From positions 1,426,001 through 1,490,000 of the forward strand of contig NZ_JBCFYD010000001.1 in the NCBI RefSeq assembly GCF_038594945.1: DNA of 64,000 bases, written 5' to 3'. Of the stretch, positions 34,685 to 42,787 are shown in pieces (position 1 is the stretch's first letter; the number at the start of each line of letters is the position of its first letter). The position numbers were made by a program, and so were the translations under genes. The notes below the pieces were generated by a model. It had not been told where the DNA came from, made no database searches, and saw nothing but the letters and a program-made list of their open reading frames with translations. This DNA comes from Fodinibius sp. Rm-B-1B1-1. Lineage in GTDB: Bacteria > Bacteroidota > Rhodothermia > Balneolales > Balneolaceae.

Positions 34685-35686
34685 ATGAGAATCATGTCAC
34701 ACGGACAATTTCCTTATATACGCGGACGACGTTTAAGAACATCGGCAGCCATGCGCGATATGGTGGCTGAGCACAACCTAAAGCCGGCTGATTTTATTGC
34801 CCCGGTTTTTGTAATGGAGGGCGAAAATGAGAAGGTCGAAATTCCATCCATGCCTGATTACTATCGTTACACCTTGGATCTACTAATGGATGAAATCCAA
34901 GAGCTTAAAGACGTGGGTATTCGCTCGGTATTGGTATTTGCCAAAGTACCAGATGGGTTGAAAGACAACAAAGGTACTGAGGCACTTAACCCGGATGGGC
35001 TGATGCAGCGAGCTGTTCGCAAAGTTAAGGAACAGTTTCCTAAGATGTTGGTGATGACCGATATTGCCATGGATCCATACTCGAGTTATGGGCACGATGG
35101 TATTGTTGAGGATGGGGAAATCCTGAATGATGAATCTGTTGAGGTACTGTCAAAAATGGCGGTGAGCCATGCTAAGGCTGGGGTTGATATGGTAGCGCCA
35201 TCGGATATGATGGACGGACGTATCGGAGCAATGAGAAAGGCGCTGGATAAAGAAGGTTTCGAACATACGGGCATTATGGCGTATAGTGCTAAATATGCTT
35301 CCAGCTACTACGGGCCGTTTCGAGATGCGCTGGATTCTGCTCCCGGCTTTGGTGATAAAAAGACTTACCAGATGGATCCGGCTAATGTACAGGAAGCTAT
35401 CAAAGAGGCAAAGCTTGACGAACAGGAAGGCGCCGATATTGTAATGGTGAAGCCGGGACTGCCATATATGGATGTCATTCGAGCTGTTAAAGAAAACGTC
35501 TCAGTACCGGTCTCGGTGTATAATGTTTCCGGAGAATATGCTATGTTAAAGGCCGCTGCTGAGAAAGGATGGCTCAACGAAGAAGAAGCTATGATAGAGG
35601 CGCTGGTCGGTTTTAAGCGTGCCGGTGCTGATTTGATTGCCACCTATTTTGCCAAGGCAGCATCAAAGGTATTAATAGAACAATAG
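34685..35686 (+). CDS. hemB: Porphobilinogen synthase (delta-aminolevulinic acid dehydratase)
   Basis: Condenses two 5-aminolevulinates to porphobilinogen. 333 aa. Active-site lysine regions GIMAYSAKYASSYYGPFRDAL and VMVKPGLPYMDVIR are clear. The metal segment reads TDIAMDPYSSYGHDG, the Asp-containing, cysteine-free form, so it should not need the catalytic zinc of the three-Cys enzymes. Two possible starts, 34685 and 34694 (MSHGQFPY). The TAG stop is formed by repeat copy A4. Confidence 0.96.
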   Translation: MRIMSHGQFPYIRGRRLRTSAAMRDMVAEHNLKPADFIAPVFVMEGENEKVEIPSMPDYYRYTLDLLMDEIQELKDVGIRSVLVFAKVPDGLKDNKGTEALNPDGLMQRAVRKVKEQFPKMLVMTDIAMDPYSSYGHDGIVEDGEILNDESVEVLSKMAVSHAKAGVDMVAPSDMMDGRIGAMRKALDKEGFEHTGIMAYSAKYASSYYGPFRDALDSAPGFGDKKTYQMDPANVQEAIKEAKLDEQEGADIVMVKPGLPYMDVIRAVKENVSVPVSVYNVSGEYAMLKAAAEKGWLNEEEAMIEALVGFKRAGADLIATYFAKAASKVLIEQ

Positions 35687-35767
35687 AATGCGAATGAGCA
35701 GGTAAAACGGATAATCACAGGTTGTGATCTGTGACAGTTAGCTTAGTCCGTATAATCTGCGTTCCAT
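35683..35767. repeat. Dispersed inverted repeat, family A copy 4
   Basis: Starts ATAGAATGCGAATGAG and ends AATCTGCGTTCCAT. Supplies the hemB stop and ends 14 bp before the hemL ATG. Confidence 0.75.
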
Positions 35768-35781
35768 GAAAGAATTCTGAT

Positions 35782-37080
35782 ATGTTAGAAAAGAGTAAAA
35801 AATTATTTGAGCGAGCACAGCAATTTATCCCTGGTGGCGTAAATTCTCCCGCCCGGGCATTTAAATCGGTAGGTGGAACGCCTGTTTTCTTGGAAAAAGC
35901 CAAGGGTTCTATTCTTACTGATGTAGATGGCAAGGAATATATCGATTATGTCGGCTCATGGGGACCGATGATTTTAGGTCACGCCTACGAGCCTGTGATT
36001 GAAGCTGTTAAAAAAACGGCAGCTAAGTCTACTTCTTTTGGAGCGCCAACTGAAGTTGAAGTAAAGATGGCTGAGTTGGTGAAGCAGATGGTGCCGGGTG
36101 TGGATAAAATCCGGATGGTCAACTCGGGCACGGAAGCCTGCATGAGTGCTATTCGCGTAGCGCGGGGCTATACCGGCCGTGATAAAGTCATCAAATTTGA
36201 AGGCAATTATCACGGGCACGGAGATTCCTTTCTAATTAATGCCGGAAGTGGAGCGCTAACACTGGGTCAACCCAGCAGTCCCGGGGTGACAGAAGGTACA
36301 GCCAAAGACACACTTACTGCCAACTTCAACGATCTGCATTCGGTAAAGAAGTTGTTAAATGAGTATGAAGGTGAAGTAGCAGCTATTATTTTAGAGCCGG
36401 TTGCTGGAAATATGGGTTGCGTGCCTCCCCAAAAAGGATTTCTTTCAGGGCTGCGCGAACTCTGTGATGCTCACGATGTGGTACTTATTTTTGACGAAGT
36501 AATGACTGGTTTTCGGGTAGCGCTTGGCGGAGCACAGGAACGCTATGGGGTTACGGCTGATTTGGTAACATATGGCAAAATTATTGGTGCTGGCTTGCCC
36601 GTTGGAGCATTTGGAGGCAAACAAGAAATTATGGACGTTGTCTCCCCGGTTGGTGATGTGTACCAGGCGGGAACACTTTCGGGCAATCCTTTGGCTATGG
36701 CGGCAGGTTATGCGCTGCTCACTGAGCTTTATGAGAACCCTTTACATTATGATGAGCTGGAGGAGAAGACGGTGAAGCTGGCGACAGGATTTAAGGACCT
36801 TTTGCAAAAACATGAGGTGCCTTTTGTGCTAAACCAAGTGGGATCGATGATGAGTATCTTTTTTACGGAAGAAGATGAGGTGATTGATTTCAAAACGGCA
36901 AATACGACAGATCAGGCATTCTTTAAATCGTATTTCCATCAGATGTTAGAGAATGGAGTTTATTTGCCTCCATCGCCATTTGAAGCCTTGTTTTTGGCTA
37001 ATTCTCTTTCCGAGGATCATCTGAAGAAAACACTTGAAGCGGCTGATGAATCAATAAAAGTAGCCCGTAAGAAAGTATAA
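35782..37080 (+). CDS. hemL: Glutamate-1-semialdehyde 2,1-aminomutase
   Basis: PLP enzyme converting glutamate-1-semialdehyde to 5-aminolevulinate. 432 aa. Start region [69 protein letters not shown] and the PLP-lysine segment [18 protein letters not shown] are all canonical. Last enzyme gene of the cluster; its stop is directly followed by the ATG of the next gene. Confidence 0.97.
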   Translation: MLEKSKKLFERAQQFIPGGVNSPARAFKSVGGTPVFLEKAKGSILTDVDGKEYIDYVGSWGPMILGHAYEPVIEAVKKTAAKSTSFGAPTEVEVKMAELVKQMVPGVDKIRMVNSGTEACMSAIRVARGYTGRDKVIKFEGNYHGHGDSFLINAGSGALTLGQPSSPGVTEGTAKDTLTANFNDLHSVKKLLNEYEGEVAAIILEPVAGNMGCVPPQKGFLSGLRELCDAHDVVLIFDEVMTGFRVALGGAQERYGVTADLVTYGKIIGAGLPVGAFGGKQEIMDVVSPVGDVYQAGTLSGNPLAMAAGYALLTELYENPLHYDELEEKTVKLATGFKDLLQKHEVPFVLNQVGSMMSIFFTEEDEVIDFKTANTTDQAFFKSYFHQMLENGVYLPPSPFEALFLANSLSEDHLKKTLEAADESIKVARKKV

Positions 37081-37410
37081 ATGAGGATAGGTTTGGGTGA
37101 AATAATTGAAAAAATGAAAAAGCGGTGGGGCGTCGAATCGTTCGGCGGCCTGTTGTTAATCCTGTTTATTTTTTCAATAACAGGAATGTCGACACTTTAT
37201 GTACGAAAGTTGGTTTTTGGTTGGATAAATATTGGACCGGCAACACCATTGTGGTTAGAAATTATTGCCTGGGCGCTTATTGTGTTCCCGGCCTATCAGT
37301 TGTTGTTCCTCTTTTTCGGTTTTATTACCGGACAATTCCAATTTGTATGGAATTTTGAAAAGAAGAGTCTTAAACGGATAAAAAACTTATTTGTGCGAGA
37401 CGATCATTAA
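37081..37410 (+). CDS. Small membrane protein (DUF6787-like)
   Basis: A 109-aa protein beginning directly at the hemL stop, so co-transcribed with the haem genes. It has a basic N-terminus (KMKKRWGVESFG), two membrane spans (about 20-40 and 60-85) and the segment FFGFITGQFQFVWNFEKKSLKRIKNL, the pattern of a small Bacteroidota membrane family (DUF6787, from memory). Function unknown. Its stop overlaps the stop of the convergent MmcQ gene. Confidence 0.7.
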   Translation: MRIGLGEIIEKMKKRWGVESFGGLLLILFIFSITGMSTLYVRKLVFGWINIGPATPLWLEIIAWALIVFPAYQLLFLFFGFITGQFQFVWNFEKKSLKRIKNLFVRDDH

Positions 37411-37772
37411 TCGTCGCTCATCTTTTCTAACTTTTTCTGTTTTTTACGAGATAGGTCTTCGACAACCAAGTTGTAGGAATCTTTAATCCATTCTTTGAGA
37501 AGTTCATCATCTAATTTACCCTCGGGAGCGATGGTATTCCAGTGTTTCTTATTCATATGTTGGCCCGGCTGTACTTCTTGATAAAGGTCGCGAAGCATAG
37601 CTGCTTTAACGGGGTCACACTTTAGATTTATGCCATCAAATTCATCAACATTTGTAATGGCAAAAATTTTCCCCATCACTTTAAAGGCGATGATGTTATC
37701 ATCATCAAAAGGAAAATCTTCGGTTACTCCGTTGAATGAGAGGCAAAATTCTTTAAAGTCTTTGAGTTTCAT
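37407..37772 (-). CDS. MmcQ/YjbR family protein
   Basis: A 121-aa protein of the MmcQ/YjbR family (double-wing DNA-binding-like fold). Features: FKEFCLSFNGVTEDFPFDDDNIIAFKVMGKIFAIT opening, LKCDPVKAAMLRDLYQEVQPG and NKKHWNTI near residue 80. No biochemical role is established for most members. A short basic tail (SRKKQKKLEK) follows. A 211-bp gap to the DUF423 gene contains only a small bulged hairpin (about 37887-37905). Confidence 0.85.
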   Translation of the reverse strand: MKLKDFKEFCLSFNGVTEDFPFDDDNIIAFKVMGKIFAITNVDEFDGINLKCDPVKAAMLRDLYQEVQPGQHMNKKHWNTIAPEGKLDDELLKEWIKDSYNLVVEDLSRKKQKKLEKMSDD

Positions 37773-37983
37773 GTAAAAGGATAAATTAATAACGATTGGT
37801 TACAAGAAAACGCTTACAGCTACTCTATCTTTAGCAAACGTTGTTATGTAGTGATGCTGTGCGTTTGTTTGAAATAAATAAGAGTCTCAACCATGGTGAG
37901 ACGTTTTTAAATAATTAGTCATAAAATATAATAATGATCGGGAGTTGCAAGTCTTATGCCAATCTGCTTTAAAAACAGCTGGT

Positions 37984-38358
37984 TTACAAGTTTTGCCAGG
38001 CGGCCATAGCCAGTAAAATCCAGCTGATGATAAAACAAAGTCCACCAACGGGAGTGATAGCTCCAAGCCAGCGAATCCCTAATATAGACAATAGGTAAAG
38101 GCTGCCCGAGAATATCAGAATACCACCAATCATCAGCCAGCCCGACCACTGCAAAAGTGAAGAGTTTGGCATAAATTGGACTGCAAAACTAAGCAACAAT
38201 AATCCAATAGCATGGTAAAAATGATAGCGGACGCCGGTTTCAAAGATATCCAGCATTTCATCAGTAAGCACTTCTTTGAGTCCATGTGCCCCAAAGGCTC
38301 CAAGGGCAGTGGCCAACGCCATGGCTATACTGCCAAGGATCAAAAATAATTTCTGCAT
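37984..38358 (-). CDS. DUF423 membrane protein
   Basis: 124 aa with four hydrophobic segments. Typical family signatures: ALATALGAFGAHGL near the N-terminus, FETGVRYHFYHAIGLLLLSF, and the C-terminal GAITPVGGLCFIISWILLA. Widespread inner-membrane family of unknown function. Apparently a single-gene unit. Confidence 0.88.
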   Translation of the reverse strand: MQKLFLILGSIAMALATALGAFGAHGLKEVLTDEMLDIFETGVRYHFYHAIGLLLLSFAVQFMPNSSLLQWSGWLMIGGILIFSGSLYLLSILGIRWLGAITPVGGLCFIISWILLAMAAWQNL

Positions 38359-38507
38359 AAGAACATTACATTATACGTTATTTTTGCTGGCAGTAAATAA
38401 TGAAGTTACATGAAGTTATTGTGAATCCGGTAAATGATGTGTAGCGTTATTATTAGTAGTCTTTCACCTACCGAAAAAATTCAGACTTGTACTACGGGCA
38501 AGGGGCG

Positions 38508-38588
38508 TATCATCCCACAGGGATCGACAGGGAACTACTATAGGTACTCGCTGTAGTTGCCTATAGGGTTCCGCACTATCATCCTACA
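38508..38588. repeat. Stem-loop flanked by 12-bp direct repeats
   Basis: TATCATCCCACA (38508) and TATCATCCTACA (38577) flank a hairpin whose arms are GGAAC-TA-CTATAGG and CCTATAG-G-GTTCC (38531-38572). It lies 30-110 bp downstream of the CDGSH gene on the minus strand. Most of the rest of 38359-38619 shows nothing coding. Confidence 0.55.
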
Positions 38589-38619
38589 AGATGCTCTAAA
38601 TGCCGATTTGGGATGTGTA

Positions 38620-39273
38620 TTACCCTTCAAATCCCACTTCTTTATGCGTTCCATCGCAGAATGGTTTCGACGAGGACTGTCCGCAGCGGCAAAAGGCTAC
38701 ATTCTTGGAACTGTTTACGGATTCGTTGGCGATAGAGTGGACACGGTAGGAGCCTTCTACCAGGATTGGGCCATCATCCATAAGTTTTAAGATGAGTTTG
38801 CCTTGAGAGGTCTCTCCACTGTCGGTAGGTTGCAGCTTTGCTTTTTGAAATCCTGCGGGAGCTTCAAAGTCGATATCTTTGTGGGTATTATCGCATAGCG
38901 GCTTGTTGTCGGATGCCCCACATCGACATACAGCTACACGTGTGTCTTCAAGCAACGTTTCGCCTTCCGCATTTTGGATCTCAATATCGCCCCGCAGGTA
39001 CAGTGGCCCGTCGGGGACAATGGTGATAGTATTTTTGCGAGAAGGCTTTTCTTCGGTGTCGGTACCGCTGTATTTTAAGGCGCCAGTGGGACAGTGGTGG
39101 ACAACTTCCTTAATCCGCTCAGCGGAAGCTTCTTCTGGGGTTACCCATGGTTTGTTATCGGGATTGAACACCGAAGGCAGATTCTTTACGCATTCTGCCG
39201 AGTGAATACATCGTTTGCTGTCGAATTCTACGGTAATATCGTCTGATTCGTAACTATGTATCTTCTTTTCCAT
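38620..39273 (-). CDS. Ferredoxin-like Fer4_19 domain fused to two CDGSH iron-sulfur domains
   Basis: 217 aa. The N-terminal third (about 8-70) is a divergent mono-cluster ferredoxin (RCIHSAECVKNLPSVFNPDNKPW ... HCPTGAL pattern). Two CDGSH zinc-finger-like [2Fe-2S] motifs follow: CRCGASDNKPLCDNTH (about 116-131) and CRCGQSSSKPFCDGTH (about 196-211), each with the 3 Cys/1 His ligand set. Likely a cytosolic redox or Fe-S transfer protein. No partner gene is visible nearby. A weak TTTTAGAATTAAT site at 39355 upstream resembles half of the iron-box motif. Confidence 0.88.
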   Translation of the reverse strand: MEKKIHSYESDDITVEFDSKRCIHSAECVKNLPSVFNPDNKPWVTPEEASAERIKEVVHHCPTGALKYSGTDTEEKPSRKNTITIVPDGPLYLRGDIEIQNAEGETLLEDTRVAVCRCGASDNKPLCDNTHKDIDFEAPAGFQKAKLQPTDSGETSQGKLILKLMDDGPILVEGSYRVHSIANESVNSSKNVAFCRCGQSSSKPFCDGTHKEVGFEG

Positions 39274-39496
39274 GAGATCCTAATCCTTGATTGATTTTGC
39301 ATTAAGATAGGCGATTTAATTGGATCATCAAGCTTTCTATATCAGAATGAACTATTTTAGAATTAATAAAAATTCAGGATTTTGGCAGTACGTACACCAC
39401 GGCGTGGTAGGGGGCACTTTTATTAGTAAGCCCCATTTTACCCTTAAGGTGATTGAAAGTACAAACAAAAAATGAATGGGTTATACAACTCCTAAC

Positions 39497-40312
39497 CTAA
39501 AAATCCATGGGATTGGGATGACGGAATTTATAATCCAGCATCATTTTTAATTTCCGATTCGATACAATTTTATACTCTTCGTTTTCATCATCATCAAATG
39601 TAGGCGGCTCCAGGTCCATCGCTCTGGCAACAGCCGGGTAGTACATTTTTTTCGGGGGATGTCCGTCCGAGACGCCGTTAAATATGTTCCCTTTAATATC
39701 GTTTTCTATCACTGTTTGAATGATATTGATGCAATCTTCTTGATGGATAAGGTTTACTGGGGCATTGCCCTTTTGTAGCTTTTTCCTTCCAGCAAGATAT
39801 TTTACGGGGTGTCGGTCGTGCCCATATAATCCTCCAAATCTGATGATAGTCGTATCAAAGGCCGACTGTTTTTTTAGTAGGCGCTCAGCCTTTAACAGGG
39901 CATTTCCTGTGGGTCGTGATGCCTTGCCCGCTTTGGTGTCTTCTTCACTCACAATACCTCCCGTTTCTGGATAAACGGAGGTAGAGCTGATAAAGATCAC
40001 CAGTGAAATAGATGAACTGTTTACCTTATTGATGACCGACTTAATCTGTTTTTGATGGTAGTCTACAACATTATCCCTGCCGCGTCCCGGAGGAATGTTG
40101 AGCACAAGCACATCGGCATCCCAAAAATTATCGCAATTATTACATTGCAAGTTGGGGGTCAGTTCCAGTAAAAAAGGGGTTATTTTTTTGCCCTTGAGTA
40201 TCTGGAGTTTGTTTTTGCTTGTTGTAGAACCTTTTATGTGATGTCCTTGATCACGGAGTTGTTCTGCTAAGGGGAGGCCAAGCCATCCACATCCTAAAAT
40301 GCTGATTCTCAT
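39497..40312 (-). CDS. NAD-dependent epimerase/dehydratase-like protein (YeeZ-type)
   Basis: 271-aa extended SDR-like protein. N-terminal Rossmann motif ISILGCGWLGLPLAEQL, then VLVLNIPPGRGRD, LVIFISSTSVYPETGG (Ser/Tyr of the active-site region) and LKAERLLKK; TIIRFGGLYGHDRHPVKYLAGR follows as in YeeZ-type sugar-nucleotide epimerase homologues. Substrate unknown. No neighbouring sugar genes. The 222 bp between it and the CDGSH gene show nothing coding. Confidence 0.82.
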   Translation of the reverse strand: MRISILGCGWLGLPLAEQLRDQGHHIKGSTTSKNKLQILKGKKITPFLLELTPNLQCNNCDNFWDADVLVLNIPPGRGRDNVVDYHQKQIKSVINKVNSSSISLVIFISSTSVYPETGGIVSEEDTKAGKASRPTGNALLKAERLLKKQSAFDTTIIRFGGLYGHDRHPVKYLAGRKKLQKGNAPVNLIHQEDCINIIQTVIENDIKGNIFNGVSDGHPPKKMYYPAVARAMDLEPPTFDDDENEEYKIVSNRKLKMMLDYKFRHPNPMDF

Positions 40313-40453
40313 AGTAGTAAAATTGGATGAAATAATTTCGGTTAAATATCTAAAATGAAAATCCCAATATCATTATTGGAACAAAATAGGGCTTTGTAGA
40401 ATTTAAGGGAAAGCATAAGCTATTTAACGAAATAGAAATTAAACTATTCCAAT

Positions 40454-40888
40454 ATGAAACGATTAATAATTTACTCAGTAATAGCGTTAGTTAGTATTGG
40501 CCTTGTTGCATGCAGTGAGAAATCAGAAGATAACATGCAGCAAGCTCAAGAAGATGTTGAGGAAACGGTACAATCTGCTCAAAAAGAAGTGAATGTGCAG
40601 AAAGAGGAGTTTGTCAATACTATTGATGAACAGCTTTCGGCAATGGAAGAGGAGATGGATCAGGTTAAACAACAAATTGATGAAGCTACAGGTGATAGAA
40701 AGTCTGAGCTCGAAGAAAAATGGGAAGAACTACAGGATGAAAAAGAACAGCTCGAAAATGATCTGGATGAATTGCGAGCCAAAGCCGATGAAAATTGGCA
40801 AGATCTGAAAACAAATATTGATGATCAGCTCGAGAGTATTAAAGATTCATTTGATGAGTTGAAATCTGATTTAGATATGGATTCGTAA
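40454..40888 (+). CDS. Coiled-coil lipoprotein, unknown function
   Basis: 144-aa acidic lipoprotein: signal peptide with lipobox GLVAC (Cys about 20), then almost uninterrupted Glu/Lys/Gln-rich heptads (QQAQEDVEETVQSAQKEV onward; MEEEMDQVKQQID; WEELQDEKEQLENDLDEL) predicting a long helical rod. Function not recognised; stress-related periplasmic tethers look similar. It ends at a strong terminator shared with pruA. Confidence 0.7.
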   Translation: MKRLIIYSVIALVSIGLVACSEKSEDNMQQAQEDVEETVQSAQKEVNVQKEEFVNTIDEQLSAMEEEMDQVKQQIDEATGDRKSELEEKWEELQDEKEQLENDLDELRAKADENWQDLKTNIDDQLESIKDSFDELKSDLDMDS

Positions 40889-40976
40889 TCAGATTTATTT
40901 TTTAGTCTCTTCACAACAATATTTTGCTCGTTTCGTAGCTTTGCTGTGGGACGAGCTCTTTATTTTGACAAATAAA

Positions 40977-41007
40977 AAAGGCTCCCAACCGACAGGCGGG
41001 AGCCTTT
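40977..41007. terminator. Bidirectional terminator between the coiled-coil lipoprotein gene and pruA
   Basis: AAAGGCTCCC pairs with GGGAGCCTTT over an 11-nt loop, with A/T tracts on both sides. Confidence 0.9.
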
Positions 41008-41021
41008 AAAATTTACTTCTT

Positions 41022-41042
41022 ATCCTGAATTTGGTTCAGGAT
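41022..41042. repeat. Dispersed palindromic repeat, family B copy 3 (short)
   Basis: ATCCTGAA/TTCAGGAT arms around TTTGG, just beyond the pruA stop; matches the first hairpin of copy B1. Confidence 0.6.
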
Positions 41043-41048
41043 CTATGG

Positions 41049-42680
41049 TTACTCTTCTTCCATATAGGGATACGTCCAGTCTTTGGCCGGAACGGTCGTT
41101 TCTTTAATGGATCGGACCGAAATCCAGCGCATCAAGTTGGCAGCACTACCGGCTTTGTCGTTAGTTCCGGATTTACGTGCTCCACCAAAGGGCTGTTGAT
41201 TTACGATAGCCGCTGTTGGCTTATCATTAATGTAGAAGTTGCCTGCAGCTTGTCGTAAGTAATCGGCCATCTTGTTAAGCGCATAGCGATCTTGTGAAAA
41301 GATAGCACCAGTTAGCGCGTATGGCGAAGTGGTATCACAGAGTTCAAGGGTCTCCTCAAACTTTTCATCCTCATAAACATACACCGTAAGTACTGGACCA
41401 AAGATCTCCTCTTCCATCGTCTTGAATTTGGGATCATGTGCCAGAACCAGCGTCGGTTCAACGAAGTAACCTTCTGAATCATCATAGTTACCGCCGAAGA
41501 GGATTTCACCATCATCAGATTCTTTTACATAGTCGATGTATGAGGTAATATTATCAAATGCTTTCTGGTCGATAACAGCGCCCATAAAGTTGGTGAAGTC
41601 TTCAACATCACCGTACTTCACATCTTTGACTTCGTCAAGAAATTTATCGCGGAATTCCGGCCATATTGATTCCGGTAGATACATACGCGATGCTGCAGAG
41701 CATTTTTGTCCCTGGTATTCATAAGCGGCACGGATAGCAGCAATAACTACAGCATCCACATCGGCTGATTCATGAGCAAAGATGAAATCCTTGCCGCCTG
41801 TTTCGCCGACAATACGTGGATAGGTGTTGTAATGTTCAATATTGTTAGCAATCTCTTTCCATAGGTGCTGGAAGGTTCCGGTGGACCCAGTGAAGTGGAG
41901 GCCTGAAAGATGTTCGCTCTCCAACACAGGATTGCCAACATCGGCACCAGCTCCGGGCAAGAAGTTAATAACTCCATCAGGCATGCCTGCTTCTTTTAAT
42001 ACCTCCATGATAAAGTAGCTGGAATAGATAGAAGAGGTGGCTGGTTTCCAAAGGGCAACGTTGCCACACAGAGCAGGAGCCAGCGGGAGGTTTCCGGCAA
42101 TGGCCGTAAAGTTGAATGGTGTTACAGCGAAGATGAAACCTTCAAGCGGACGATATTCCATACGGTTCCACATGCCATCCGGTGAATAAGGCTGATCCTT
42201 ATAAATTTCCTGAAGATAATACGCATTAAACCGGAGGAAGTCCGCAAACTCACCAACGGCTTCAATTTCTGACTGATGAGGTGTTTTTGATTGTCCCAAC
42301 ATAGTTGAAGCGTTCATGGTATAACGGTAGGGACCAGTAATAAGATCAGCCGCTTTTAAATAGATAGCCGCACGATCTTGCCATGGCATTTCGGCCCATT
42401 CTTTGCGTGCTTCAAGGGCTGATTCAATCGCCATTTCAACTTCCTTTTCACCGCAAAGGTGAACTGTACCCAACTTGTGCCCGTGATTATGGGGCATTAC
42501 AACATCTTGTTGGCGATCGGTTTTTACTTCTTTGCCACCGATAATTGCCGGGATTTCAATCTCCTGACTTTTTAGTCGATCTAATTCTTTACGTAGTTCT
42601 TCGCGTTCGGGGGTGCCGGGTGCATACGAATGGTAGGATTCGTTTTCCGGTTCCCGAATTTCAAAAAATGCATTAGCCAT
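41049..42680 (-). CDS. pruA: L-glutamate gamma-semialdehyde dehydrogenase
   Basis: Oxidises glutamate semialdehyde (P5C) to glutamate with NAD+ in proline/arginine catabolism. 543 aa, the size of stand-alone PruA. Catalytic Glu in IVGETGGKDFIFAH and nucleophilic Cys in EYQGQKCSAASRMY, plus FTGSTGTFQHLWK (NAD-binding) and FGGARKSGTNDKAG near the C-terminus. No proline dehydrogenase domain is fused, and none is encoded nearby. Confidence 0.95.
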   Translation of the reverse strand: MANAFFEIREPENESYHSYAPGTPEREELRKELDRLKSQEIEIPAIIGGKEVKTDRQQDVVMPHNHGHKLGTVHLCGEKEVEMAIESALEARKEWAEMPWQDRAAIYLKAADLITGPYRYTMNASTMLGQSKTPHQSEIEAVGEFADFLRFNAYYLQEIYKDQPYSPDGMWNRMEYRPLEGFIFAVTPFNFTAIAGNLPLAPALCGNVALWKPATSSIYSSYFIMEVLKEAGMPDGVINFLPGAGADVGNPVLESEHLSGLHFTGSTGTFQHLWKEIANNIEHYNTYPRIVGETGGKDFIFAHESADVDAVVIAAIRAAYEYQGQKCSAASRMYLPESIWPEFRDKFLDEVKDVKYGDVEDFTNFMGAVIDQKAFDNITSYIDYVKESDDGEILFGGNYDDSEGYFVEPTLVLAHDPKFKTMEEEIFGPVLTVYVYEDEKFEETLELCDTTSPYALTGAIFSQDRYALNKMADYLRQAAGNFYINDKPTAAIVNQQPFGGARKSGTNDKAGSAANLMRWISVRSIKETTVPAKDWTYPYMEEE

Positions 42681-42787
42681 AATGTAAGGTTGCTTTTAAT
42701 TCGGATTTCCTAAAAAGGTGGTTGCTGTTTTCGTGGGTGAAGGTACAAAAAATTTAGCAGAATTGGAGGTGGTCTTCCCGTTAGATT

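Noticed and set aside
37887-37905. GTCTCA/TGAGAC hairpin as terminator
   Set aside because: The T-run is on the strand with no gene ending there and the stem has a bulge.
38557-38790. 77-aa plus-strand frame at the CDGSH gene end
   Set aside because: Antisense shadow of the CDGSH protein.
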